Shown: in pieces, positions 8,222 to 16,698 of the stretch
Layout of the letters: each line of letters begins with the position of its first letter
How positions within the stretch are numbered: the first letter of the stretch is position 1
From: JBGLNJ01 sp034434835
GTDB lineage: Bacteria > Chloroflexota > Anaerolineae > Fen-1058
Direction of reading: 5' to 3'
NCBI GenBank assembly: GCA_034434835.1
Contig: DAOTXX010000070.1
Coordinates: 80,026 to 144,025 of the forward strand
Length of the DNA stretch: 64,000 nucleotides
Program-made: the position numbers and the translations under genes
Notes under the pieces: model-generated
What the model saw: the letters and a program-made list of their open reading frames with translations, nothing else
Told to the model about the DNA's origin: nothing
Databases searched by the model: none

Positions 8222-11200
8222 ATGAAGCAACTGACAAGGATTCGCCTGATCAACTGGCATCTATTTGAAAACGCCACGATCACCTGTAACGGCACGACGT
8301 ATCTCATCGGCGTCAACGGCGTGGGCAAGTCCACGATCCTGGATGCGGTGCAGTTTGCGTTGGTCGGCGGTCAGCGCGACGTTCGATTCAACCAGGCCGC
8401 GATCGCGGGCGGCAAGCGTACCCTGGCCAGTTACGTGCGCGGCGAGCTGGGCACCGAGGGCCAGCGTTTTTTGCGCGACGATGCGACTGGTGTAGTGGCG
8501 CTCGAGTTCCGCAACTCGGATGGCTCGCACTTTTGTCACGGTGCGGTGATTGACGCTTATGCCGACGGCCGCGCGCCGGATGTGATGTATTTCATCGTCC
8601 ATAATGCCATGCTCGACGACGCGTGGTTTTTTCGAGAAGCAGGCAAGCTGTTCGACTCGCGAGCGTTCAAGCGTCACCTGGAGCGCTTTGCGCTGCCGCC
8701 TGGTGGGCGCGCGCAGTTGTTCAGCCGCGTCGAAGATTATCGTTTTCACCTGCTCAATCGGCTCGGTCAACTCAAAGACACCTTTCCCGCCAAGCTTGTC
8801 AAGGGCCTGGCGTTCAGTCCGCTGACCAACATTCGCGAGTTTGTCCACAACTATTTGTTGGATGAAAGCCTGGTGGACGTCAAGACGCTTCAAGATCAGC
8901 TAGAGACGCTGCGCCATTTCGAGTCGCTGGCGCTCAATGTGCGGGAGCGAATTGACGCCCTCGGCCGTATTGAGGAGCTTGATCAGGAACGTGTGGCGAA
9001 TCGCCGCCGCCGCCTGACGAATGGTTACATCCAGCGCCGTGCCCAGGCCGACGTCAGACTGGCGCAGCTCAAACGCTTACGTTTGGAGTTGGACGAGGTG
9101 CGCGTCGAGATCAACCGCGCTACCCTAAAGCGCGATGCCCTGAGCGAGGACCTCAAGCGCGCCAGGCAAGCCTTGCTCGATGCTCAAGTGGCCTTGCAGA
9201 TTGACGCGAACGCGGCGCGCGAAAAGGAATTGCGAGAGAAAATCGCCGGGCTGGAAACTGCGGTGCGTGAATTGACCGAGCGTCAGGCGCTGGTATCCCA
9301 GGCGCTCGCGCGGGAGGCGCAGGATGTGCGCAAGCTGCGTGAATTCTTGAGACTGGACGGGCTTTCCGTTCCGCCTGCATTGGACGAGTTCGTTGAAACT
9401 CCAGTCCTCATTGCAGAGGGAAGAGTAGGGGATGCGAGTCTCCTCGCTCGCCTGCAAGTTGATCTGGAGGCATTAGGGCACTCTTTTGCCGAACAAAACA
9501 CGCTGCTGGGCGAACGATCTCGCCAACTGCGCCAAGAGGCTGAACAGCTTCAACGCGAGATCGATCAACTGCGAACCGGCGATCATGATGCCAGCTACGA
9601 AGCCGAAGCGCCCGAGGCGGCGCGACTGCGCCGCCTCTTGCGCGGCGAGTTGGGGTTGAGCGCGGAGCAGATTCCGTTTCTCTGCACCGTCTTGCAAGTC
9701 CCCGATGAATCATGGCAGGATGCGGTCGAGGGCGTGTTGGGCCAATATCGTTTCAGCTTGCTCGTGCCGCCGGAGCACTATGACGCTGCCGTGCGCCTTT
9801 ATCGTGAGCACCGCCAGCAGGACAACTTGCACGGCGTGGGCCTGCTCGATGTCGAACGGATTCTGAGCCATGTGCCGTTTTGCTCCTCTCGCCGCTCTGC
9901 GGCTGGGGGCGACCGTCTGGCCGCCGAAGTCCAGACCCAGCACCCAGGCGCGCGAGCGTTGATAGACTTGCTGCTCGGCAACATCATCAAGTGCGACAGG
10001 CTGGACGATTTGCGTGAGCACCGGACGGCCATTACGCGCGAGTGTTTCTTGCGCCGCAGCTATACGACCAGCCACATGAATCCACGCGTCTATCGCCGCT
10101 GGTTTATCGGCGAGCGGGCCGTGCCGCGTCAAATCGAGCAGCGGCAGACGCGGCTTGGGGAGATTCGCGATGAGCTGTTGGCCTTGCAAGACCAGGCCAA
10201 CGCATTGCGCGAGCGGATCGCGCTGACGCGAGACAAGGCGCGTCTCTATTATGATCTGCAGCGCGATCTGTCCGACTTGACCGCGCTGCCTGCCAAAGCC
10301 GATCAGCTTGTGGTGCTGCAAGATGAACTGGCGCGGCTCGACGTGCAAAGCGTCCAGGCTTTGCGCGCCGAGGTCGCCGCGCGACAGGCGCAAACCGATC
10401 AACTGCAAGGCGAGCTCGTGCAGATCGAGCGACATATCGGCGGACTGGAGATGCGATGCAAGACGTTGGCCGAAGAAACCATCCCGTCGCTTGAACGTGA
10501 GGCCGAGCAGATGACCTTGAGCGCGCGCGAGTTCCTGCGCTTTGAGCAGGCCGAGGACGCGCTCGACGAAGTCGAGAAAGAATACGAGCGTCGCCGGGAT
10601 CGTCAGCCACTCGAAACAGTGTTGCAGAACGCGACACGCTACGAGAACGACTATCAAACTGCCGAAGCCCGCAGCCGCGATCGCCTGCGCGAGGCCAAGC
10701 AGGCCTATAGCCTCAAGTATGATTTTGGCTACGACGTGGACGAGGATGCCGCGCGCTACATCCGTGAACGCGACAAGTATGTGCAGTCCGAGCTGCCACA
10801 GTACGAGGAGCGCATCGCCGCGCAGCGCAAGCTGGCCGAGCAGGAGCTGGTGGAAAACTTTATTCATCGCCTGCGCGAACAGATCGAGGATGCGCGCCAG
10901 CAACTAGGTCATCTCAACACAACCCTGGCGGGATTGCGCTTTGGCGGCGAGCGATTCGAGTTCATCACTCACCCGGAGCCGTCCCTGCGTCCGATCTATG
11001 ACATGCTGATGGACAGCCAAAGTGCGTTGGGCGATTCGCTGGCCGATTCGGATTTTCGCCAAAAGCATCAACAGGGATGGGATTTGCTCTTTGAGCGATT
11101 GACCCGGGGCCAGACCGACGATGCGGCAGCGGAACTGCGACAGTTGCAGGACTATCGTAATTACCTGCAGTACGACATCCGTATTCACTATCCCAACGGC

Positions 11201-11566
11201 GACCACGCGCTGCTCAGTCAGATCAATGCCAAGAAATCCGGGGGCGAGACGACCACGCCGTTTTACGTGGCGATGGCGGCTTCGTTCGCGCAAGCGTATC
11301 GGCTCAATCAGCCGCGCGCGTCCGACACGATCCGGCTCGCGCTCTTTGATGAAGCCTTTAGCAAGATGGATTCGGCGCGGACGGCCAGCGCGCTCAAGTT
11401 CATGGTGGACACGCGCCTCCAGGTCCTGCTGGCGACCCCGCCTGACAAAGCCGCCGGGCTGTTGCCCTATGTGGACTGCGTCCGAACTGTCGTCCGGCAG
11501 AACAATCACTCGTTTGTGATCGAGATGGACAAGGCGGATGTGATCAAGGAGTTAGAGACTGCGTGA
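8222..11566 (+). CDS. jetC: Wadjet system SMC-like ATPase JetC
   Basis: The product is 1114 aa, preceded by AAGGAG. It shows a full SMC/MukB-like ATPase: Walker A GVNGVGKST at residues 30-38, a long charged coiled coil (about 230-480 and 640-940) flanking a central hinge-like globular region (about 480-640), ABC signature KKSGGE at 1004-1009, and Walker B LALFDEAF with D1043-E1044. All motor residues are present, so it should be active. JetC extrudes DNA loops and, once stalled on a small circle, licenses cleavage by JetD. The 3' end overlaps jetD by four bases (GTGA), indicating coupled translation. Confidence 0.92.
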   Translation: MKQLTRIRLINWHLFENATITCNGTTYLIGVNGVGKSTILDAVQFALVGGQRDVRFNQAAIAGGKRTLASYVRGELGTEGQRFLRDDATGVVALEFRNSDGSHFCHGAVIDAYADGRAPDVMYFIVHNAMLDDAWFFREAGKLFDSRAFKRHLERFALPPGGRAQLFSRVEDYRFHLLNRLGQLKDTFPAKLVKGLAFSPLTNIREFVHNYLLDESLVDVKTLQDQLETLRHFESLALNVRERIDALGRIEELDQERVANRRRRLTNGYIQRRAQADVRLAQLKRLRLELDEVRVEINRATLKRDALSEDLKRARQALLDAQVALQIDANAAREKELREKIAGLETAVRELTERQALVSQALAREAQDVRKLREFLRLDGLSVPPALDEFVETPVLIAEGRVGDASLLARLQVDLEALGHSFAEQNTLLGERSRQLRQEAEQLQREIDQLRTGDHDASYEAEAPEAARLRRLLRGELGLSAEQIPFLCTVLQVPDESWQDAVEGVLGQYRFSLLVPPEHYDAAVRLYREHRQQDNLHGVGLLDVERILSHVPFCSSRRSAAGGDRLAAEVQTQHPGARALIDLLLGNIIKCDRLDDLREHRTAITRECFLRRSYTTSHMNPRVYRRWFIGERAVPRQIEQRQTRLGEIRDELLALQDQANALRERIALTRDKARLYYDLQRDLSDLTALPAKADQLVVLQDELARLDVQSVQALRAEVAARQAQTDQLQGELVQIERHIGGLEMRCKTLAEETIPSLEREAEQMTLSAREFLRFEQAEDALDEVEKEYERRRDRQPLETVLQNATRYENDYQTAEARSRDRLREAKQAYSLKYDFGYDVDEDAARYIRERDKYVQSELPQYEERIAAQRKLAEQELVENFIHRLREQIEDARQQLGHLNTTLAGLRFGGERFEFITHPEPSLRPIYDMLMDSQSALGDSLADSDFRQKHQQGWDLLFERLTRGQTDDAAAELRQLQDYRNYLQYDIRIHYPNGDHALLSQINAKKSGGETTTPFYVAMAASFAQAYRLNQPRASDTIRLALFDEAFSKMDSARTASALKFMVDTRLQVLLATPPDKAAGLLPYVDCVRTVVRQNNHSFVIEMDKADVIKELETA

Positions 11567-12822
11567 CTTTTATTCCATCCCCCGACGTAGCTGCCATCCT
11601 CAATGCGCTGTTGGACATTTACGAGCGGCGACCCCCATCCCCGGCCCTTCCTCCGTCTTCGGCAGGGGAAGGGAGAATACGCCGCGCCATCCGCTGCGAT
11701 GTCCATTCGATGGCGCTGCCTGGCTATCACAGTCAGATTGACCCTGATGCGCGTCTGGTCGCCAACGAGCAACTGGCGGCACTGGAGCAGCTTGGCCACG
11801 TCCGATTGGTGTGGCTGCGTGGCGAACAGGGACACTTGCTCGAATCGGTCACGCTGGTTCCAGAACGCGCGGATGAATTGTTCGTGTGGCTGAACCGTGT
11901 GCCGGTCGCTACGCTGCGCGCGCGCTTGCGCGACTTGCTGCTGGGCGAACGATTCCGTTTCAAGGATTGGCGACTGCGGGCGATCGAGTGGACGCTTGCG
12001 CAATTGAGGGAGGCCAGGTCTCCTGCGCCGTTCAGCTTGACCGATGGGGACTTGAATCGTGATCTCTTGACCGCCCTGGCTGCGCTGGACACGGTGCAGG
12101 AGGAAACGCCCTATCGCGTTTTTAGCGTGCGCGTGTTCAACGATAGCAAACGTTTCGAGTGGCTCAAAGGTGCATTGGTCACGCTCGCCCGCCGCCATCA
12201 GCCAGAGTGGGCCGACCTTTCGGACGACGAGACGCTGCGCGAGTTGGGATTGGTCGCCAATCCAGGCCACCTGTACCTGTTCGGCGCATGGCGGCTGGTG
12301 GACGAGACAGGTCAGGTTATTTCGCTGGGCGAATTCTATCCTTCCGTTGGAGTGCCGGCGGCGCAGGCGGCGCGTGTTCAGCGCGTGGAGGCACAAGCCG
12401 CGCGCGTGGTGTGTGTAGAGAATCCGACGACGTTCTACGAATTGATCCGTCACGAAAGCGAAGGCCTGGCGGCGATTTGCTTGTGGGGCAATCCATCTCC
12501 GGCATGCCGTCATCTGTTGAGTCGCCTGGCTCAAACGTTGCCGGAGCGCGTGCCGCTGTTGGTCTGGGCCGATCTCGATTACGGCGGGCTGAACATCCTG
12601 GCTCAATTGCGGCGGATCAGTCCGTGCTTCATGCCCTATCGCATGGACATGGTCACGCTCGATGCACACGCGCAGTGGGGTAAGCCATTGACGCGCGCAG
12701 ATGAAAAGAATCTGGCGCGATTGGCGCTGAATTCAAAACTGGCCGATATGCAGCCACTCATCGCGCACATGTTGGCGCGTGGGATCAAGTTAGAGCAGGA
12801 GGCGATTGGGTTCCCGGAGTAG
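11563..12822 (+). CDS. jetD: Wadjet system TOPRIM nuclease JetD
   Basis: The product is 419 aa with a GTG start overlapping the jetC stop. JetD is a topoisomerase VI-like nuclease (DUF3322/DUF2220 type) that cuts plasmid DNA. The TOPRIM motifs are visible: E286 in VVCVENPTTF, and D337/D339 in WADLDYGGLNI. A C-terminal LEQE motif, usual in the family, is also present (about 411-414). Residues ~23-38, PPSPALPPSSAGEGRI, are encoded by a palindromic GC-rich repeat (11631-11676) that appears inserted in frame near the N-terminus, away from the active site. No stop or frameshift results, so the nuclease is probably functional. Confidence 0.9.
   Translation: MTFIPSPDVAAILNALLDIYERRPPSPALPPSSAGEGRIRRAIRCDVHSMALPGYHSQIDPDARLVANEQLAALEQLGHVRLVWLRGEQGHLLESVTLVPERADELFVWLNRVPVATLRARLRDLLLGERFRFKDWRLRAIEWTLAQLREARSPAPFSLTDGDLNRDLLTALAALDTVQEETPYRVFSVRVFNDSKRFEWLKGALVTLARRHQPEWADLSDDETLRELGLVANPGHLYLFGAWRLVDETGQVISLGEFYPSVGVPAAQAARVQRVEAQAARVVCVENPTTFYELIRHESEGLAAICLWGNPSPACRHLLSRLAQTLPERVPLLVWADLDYGGLNILAQLRRISPCFMPYRMDMVTLDAHAQWGKPLTRADEKNLARLALNSKLADMQPLIAHMLARGIKLEQEAIGFPE
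11631..11676. repeat. Short palindromic repeat inserted in frame in jetD
   Basis: A GC-rich hairpin (CCCTTCCTC at 11645-11653 against GGGGAAGGG at 11665-11673) with a C-rich lead. It encodes a Pro/Ser/Gly stretch unlike the flanking protein and has the same core style as the intergenic repeat at 7385-7475. Confidence 0.6.
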
Positions 12823-12858
12823 GCGCGAACCGGCCAGGCTTGGGGGGCTGTTTTGCGG

Positions 12859-12864
12859 TATAAT
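12859..12864 (+). promoter_or_regulatory. Possible -10 box upstream of the first radical-SAM gene
   Basis: TATAAT, 64 bp ahead of ATG 12929. No convincing -35 hexamer lies at the right distance, so this is tentative. Confidence 0.35.
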
Positions 12865-12928
12865 TGGGTCAGGTAAGCCGGGCACTTGGCACGGCGGGGC
12901 CAGCCCCAGAGTTTCGGAGGTTGTGGCC

Positions 12929-14098
12929 ATGAGAGGAAAGCTGACCCGAAGAGAATTTCTCCGGTCGAGTCTTATGGCAGCGTTGGGGGCCGGGTTGATG
13001 TCCTGCGCCGGCCCGCCACGCCGGATCGAGATCACTCCAGCGCCCTCGCTTGCTTTCACTCCCGCCCCAACCCAAATCCCCAAACACCACGAAGCATTGT
13101 ATTATTCCCAACTCGATGGCAACCGGGTGCAATGTCAGATGTGCTTTCGGAGGTGCATAGTCTCCGAAGGCGAGCGCGGCTTTTGCCGTAACAAAGTCAA
13201 CCTCGGCGGTCGCTATTACACGCTTGTTTACGGCTATCCCAGCGCTTTGCAGATAGACCCCATCGAAAAGGAGCCGTCCTTCCACATGTGGCCCGGCACC
13301 AAGATCCTTTGCACGGGCACCGCCGGTTGCAACAACCGCTGCAAGTTCTGCCACAACTGGCATCTCTCTCAAAAAAGCTTTGAGGAAATTGAGCATGCCG
13401 TCATCACTCCCAAGCAGACGGTTGAGCTGGCCAAAGAAGAAGGGTGCGATGCCGTCTCGTTCACCTATAATGAACCGACCGTCTTTTACGAGCACATGTT
13501 CGACGTGGCCAAAGCGGCCAAACGGGCGGGATTGGGGACTCTGTTCCACACTAACGGCGGGATGAATGAAGAGCCGCTGGCGGCGCTACTGAAATACATG
13601 GATGCGGTCACAGTTGACCTGAAGGCCTTTACATCACAATTCTATCAGGAGGTTAGCTCCTCTCAATTGGAGCCTGTTCTGCGCACTTTGCAGCAGGTCC
13701 ACAAGAGCGGCACTCACCTGGAAATCGTGAACCTGATGGTGCCGACTCTTAATGACAACATGGACGACATCCGGCGCATGTGCCGATGGATCCGCGACAC
13801 TCTGAGCACCGAGGTTCCTCTCCACTTGACACGCTTTTTCCCTGCCTACAAACTGACCAGCCTGCCGCCCACGCCTGTCGAGACGCTCGAGAGCGCGGCC
13901 CGGATTGCCGATGAAGAGGGCCTGCAATACGTCTACATTGGCAACATGCCCGGACACAAGCGCAATAGCACTTACTGCCCCAAGTGTGGTGAGCCGCTCA
14001 TTGTGCGGATTCACTTTACGGTGTTCACGCGCCAAGTCGAGAAGGGCAAGTGCCCATCCTGCGGCCACCGCATACCGGGCGTCTGGCGAGACGCTTGA
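12929..14098 (+). CDS. amrS: AmmeMemoRadiSam-system radical SAM protein with Tat/lipoprotein-type leader
   Basis: The product is 389 aa from ATG 12929, preceded by GGAGG at 12916-12920; a longer reading frame upstream is not needed. The N-terminus has a Tat-like motif (LTRREFL), a hydrophobic stretch and a possible lipobox (LMSCAG), then a Pro-rich linker, so the enzyme is probably exported. Conserved family cysteines C69, C72, C76 and C86 precede the radical SAM cluster motif CNNRCKFC (C134, C138, C141). The C-terminus has two CxxC pairs (YCPKCG and KCPSCG), a zinc-ribbon-like end. The reaction of AmrS proteins is unknown. A second copy lies at 18657. Confidence 0.88.
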   Translation: MRGKLTRREFLRSSLMAALGAGLMSCAGPPRRIEITPAPSLAFTPAPTQIPKHHEALYYSQLDGNRVQCQMCFRRCIVSEGERGFCRNKVNLGGRYYTLVYGYPSALQIDPIEKEPSFHMWPGTKILCTGTAGCNNRCKFCHNWHLSQKSFEEIEHAVITPKQTVELAKEEGCDAVSFTYNEPTVFYEHMFDVAKAAKRAGLGTLFHTNGGMNEEPLAALLKYMDAVTVDLKAFTSQFYQEVSSSQLEPVLRTLQQVHKSGTHLEIVNLMVPTLNDNMDDIRRMCRWIRDTLSTEVPLHLTRFFPAYKLTSLPPTPVETLESAARIADEEGLQYVYIGNMPGHKRNSTYCPKCGEPLIVRIHFTVFTRQVEKGKCPSCGHRIPGVWRDA

Positions 14099-14111
14099 GG
14101 GGCAATTTGTA

Positions 14112-14134
14112 GTGACGACTTTAGTCGTCGGTTA
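14112..14134. terminator. Small inverted repeat between convergent genes
   Basis: GACGAC and GTCGTC arms around TTTA lie between the stops of the convergent amrS and spermidine-synthase-like genes and overlap the latter's stop codon. It could act as a bidirectional terminator, or be another dispersed repeat; no T-tract is present. Confidence 0.35.
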
Positions 14135-16456
14135 CTGTGGGCTACTTGAGGGCAAGGCGGCGATCAACATCAGGCTGCTCAGCTTGAGCAGCGCCGTCAG
14201 AACGCATGTCTCCAGAATGCCCAGCACCGGGATCAGGATCACGGCAGCGACGATGGAGCTGACAAAAGCCCCTGCCAGGTCACAGGCGTAGAGGACGCCG
14301 GCCGCGGCTGGCTGGTTTTCTCTGTCTTTGAGCCACATCCGATTGGCGATGGGAAATTGAGCGCCGACCAGCAAGCCTGCCAGAGCGTTCAGGCCAAAAA
14401 ATCCCCCTTGGATGAGGGTGAACACAACGGGATCGTTGATGCGCCAAGTCAGGATGTTCAAGGCAATGGGCAAGAAAACCCCGTAGAGCACGAGGGCCAT
14501 CTCAAGCCTGAACAGTGTGGACCTGCGCGCGAGGGTGTCGAGCCTGCGGGTCATGAACAGCCCGCCCAGGCTCAGCCCGGCCATAAAGGCCGTGATGAGC
14601 AATCCGATCCAATGGTAAACATACCCGTAGAGAGTCTGGAAGGCAAAGACCATGAGGAGGTCAGCCGTCATCCCGGTAAAACCAGTGGTCGTAATGACCA
14701 TGGGAACGATCACCTTGCGCGCCCTTGGGATCAGCCGTATGGCGATCAGGAAAAGCAGCGCGCATCCGATGATAGGTAGACTGAGGGTCAACAAATTCAG
14801 CCGATCGGCCAAGGCGAACACACGGGCCAGGTCGGGAGAGAAAAGAGCGTTCCAATAGAACAGGCCATAGAACAGTCCCGTCGGGTGGAGATCGCGATTG
14901 ACGGCGATCTTGCCCTTGCTATCCAGGGACGTTTGGAACCAATCTAAACGCCTCGGGTCGAATTTGAGGCGGATGTGCGAAGCAGTCATCATTCGAGTCT
15001 CGAGGCCGCGCGCTTGCCATCGTTCGATGAGTGTCTCCATCTGCGCTGTCGAAAGTGTGTCTGAGGATGAGGCCAGCCAGAGGGTCACGTCGCCCGGTAT
15101 GGGGCGGACGTAGGGGAAGGCCTGTTGCAAGGTGCGATGAATCATTGAATTGAGAGAGCGCAGCTCATCGCTCATGTAGGTCAGCGTGCCTGGACAGCCG
15201 ACGACCATGATCCCTTCTTCTGCCAAAAGCTCCCGCGCCATCTGAAAGAACTCGACCGTGTAAAAGCGGTTCAGTTGTAGGGTCGAAGGATAAGGCAAAT
15301 TGACAATGAGCAGATCATAGCCTGTCTGGGGGGCATGCGCGCTTTGCCAGGTTTTCCTTCGCACGAGCAACCGGCCATCTACGTACTCGACCCTGACTCG
15401 TGGATCGCCTAACTCGCTCAAGGTCAACGGAGTCGGGAATCTCTGAACGGCTTTGATGAGCAAGGGATCTAGCTCGGCATAGTCTATTTGCGTCAGGGGG
15501 TATTTCGCCAGCTCCCGCAACACGCCCCCCACGCCGCCGCTCAGCACCAGGGCGCGTCGAGGCTGAGGGACAAACAACAGGGGCAGGTGAACCATCTCTT
15601 CGACAGATGCTACGTCAGGCACGGGCGCGGTCAGGATAGGAATGCCGTCGGCGTAAAAAGTGTATTGGCTCTCTTGCTGGACGACTGCCACGTTACCATA
15701 GACCGAATTCTCGGAGTAGATCAGATTGTGGCCGCCCCATGATCGGCGAGTGGCCCAATGCTGGATCTCGCTTGCCAATGGGGAGATCAAGAGACCGAAA
15801 CTGGCGATCAACAAGACAAGAACGCCGGTCAAGCTGGGGGCAAGGGTGCGACGTTTCTGAGGGGGCGAATTGGACCGAGCCAGCAGGAGAGCTGCCGAAA
15901 AAAGATTCAAGCCAGACAACAGCAAGACGATTTGCATGGATTGCAGAAAGGGGATAAAGATGTAGGTAAAGATGATCCCGCCGGCTATCGCCCCCACTGC
16001 TTCCAAGACATAGACCCAGCCGATGGCAGGCGCCTGGTGACCAGCGAGGTGAGCGTAGGCCTGGCAGCCGAAAGTAAACATCGCCCCGTCCACCAGGGCC
16101 AGGGGGATCAAGATGAGCAGAGATGAGTAAAAGACAGGAACGAGGCCTACTCCTTCGCCAGGGATAGCGCCGACGATCATCCTGACGCTCAGGGCCGCAA
16201 CGAGGCACAGTGGGAGAAAGAGAGCAAACAGGACTTGGAGTGTGGCAAACGATGAGGTTTTGTGTCCCCAGCGGTCGGCCAATCTGCCCGGCAGCCCACT
16301 GCCGAGGGCTTCCAGAATCAGCCAGTTTCCCAGGACGAGTCCGATGGATAGCTCGTTGCCATAGAACGCGACGAGCAGTTCGCGGATCAACAGGCTTTGG
16401 GTGACTGTGAAGCTCAAGCCCATGAGCAGGAACCCGAAGCTCAAGAGCCTCTTCAT
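14132..16456 (-). CDS. Membrane-embedded spermidine-synthase-like protein
   Basis: The product is 774 aa from ATG 16456, preceded by GGAGAA; an upstream ATG at 16501 is unlikely because a -10 box lies at 16504-16509. Residues 1-230 contain about seven transmembrane helices. A soluble aminopropyltransferase-like Rossmann domain follows (about 245-480), with SAM-site GGVGG at 307-311 and acidic AELD at 327-330. A second set of about seven helices fills 560-774. The polyamine-synthase catalytic Asp position reads Asn: N386 in LLIVNLPYPS. Genuine spermidine synthesis is therefore doubtful. Such fused MFS/spermidine-synthase-like proteins often sit beside exported AmmeMemoRadiSam genes, as here. 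Confidence 0.75.
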   Translation of the reverse strand: MKRLLSFGFLLMGLSFTVTQSLLIRELLVAFYGNELSIGLVLGNWLILEALGSGLPGRLADRWGHKTSSFATLQVLFALFLPLCLVAALSVRMIVGAIPGEGVGLVPVFYSSLLILIPLALVDGAMFTFGCQAYAHLAGHQAPAIGWVYVLEAVGAIAGGIIFTYIFIPFLQSMQIVLLLSGLNLFSAALLLARSNSPPQKRRTLAPSLTGVLVLLIASFGLLISPLASEIQHWATRRSWGGHNLIYSENSVYGNVAVVQQESQYTFYADGIPILTAPVPDVASVEEMVHLPLLFVPQPRRALVLSGGVGGVLRELAKYPLTQIDYAELDPLLIKAVQRFPTPLTLSELGDPRVRVEYVDGRLLVRRKTWQSAHAPQTGYDLLIVNLPYPSTLQLNRFYTVEFFQMARELLAEEGIMVVGCPGTLTYMSDELRSLNSMIHRTLQQAFPYVRPIPGDVTLWLASSSDTLSTAQMETLIERWQARGLETRMMTASHIRLKFDPRRLDWFQTSLDSKGKIAVNRDLHPTGLFYGLFYWNALFSPDLARVFALADRLNLLTLSLPIIGCALLFLIAIRLIPRARKVIVPMVITTTGFTGMTADLLMVFAFQTLYGYVYHWIGLLITAFMAGLSLGGLFMTRRLDTLARRSTLFRLEMALVLYGVFLPIALNILTWRINDPVVFTLIQGGFFGLNALAGLLVGAQFPIANRMWLKDRENQPAAAGVLYACDLAGAFVSSIVAAVILIPVLGILETCVLTALLKLSSLMLIAALPSSSPQ

Positions 16457-16503
16457 GCGCGGTTCTCCATTTCGCCTCTTAAAGAAACGGCTGCTCTCCA
16501 CAC

Positions 16504-16509
16504 ATTATA
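16504..16509 (-). promoter_or_regulatory. Probable -10 box of the spermidine-synthase-like gene
   Basis: TATAAT on the minus strand, 48 bp before ATG 16456. A weak TTTAGC lies 17 bp upstream. Confidence 0.4.
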
Positions 16510-16586
16510 ACGCGGCTCGCGCTGTGCTAAAAGGGGCATGAACGCCTGGACGCTCCACTCTCCGGGTGTTCGTGAAAGCCGGCGCC

Positions 16587-16619
16587 TCTGTCAACGAATG
16601 GGAAATGAATAAACGAATG
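16587..16619. repeat. Dispersed repeat, half copy (GTCAACGAAT family)
   Basis: Contains TCTGTCAACGAAT followed by AATAAACGAAT, matching the left arm of the full palindromic copy at 26738-26816. Confidence 0.65.
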
Positions 16620-16633
16620 AGCTGGCTATGGGC

Positions 16634-16663
16634 TTGATATGATCTCCCCATCTGTGCTAAACT
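16634..16663 (+). promoter_or_regulatory. Probable promoter of resB-ccsA-amrS-memo
   Basis: TTGATA (16634-16639), 18-bp spacer, TAAACT (16658-16663), 36 bp ahead of the resB start. Confidence 0.45.
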
Positions 16664-16698
16664 GGAAGTAGCTTGACCTTGCGGGAGACCCGGATGTG

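Noticed and set aside
9710..10903. A 397-codon open frame on the minus strand
   Set aside because: Antisense to the jetC coiled coil; the Leu/Gln-rich product mirrors the coiled-coil codons.
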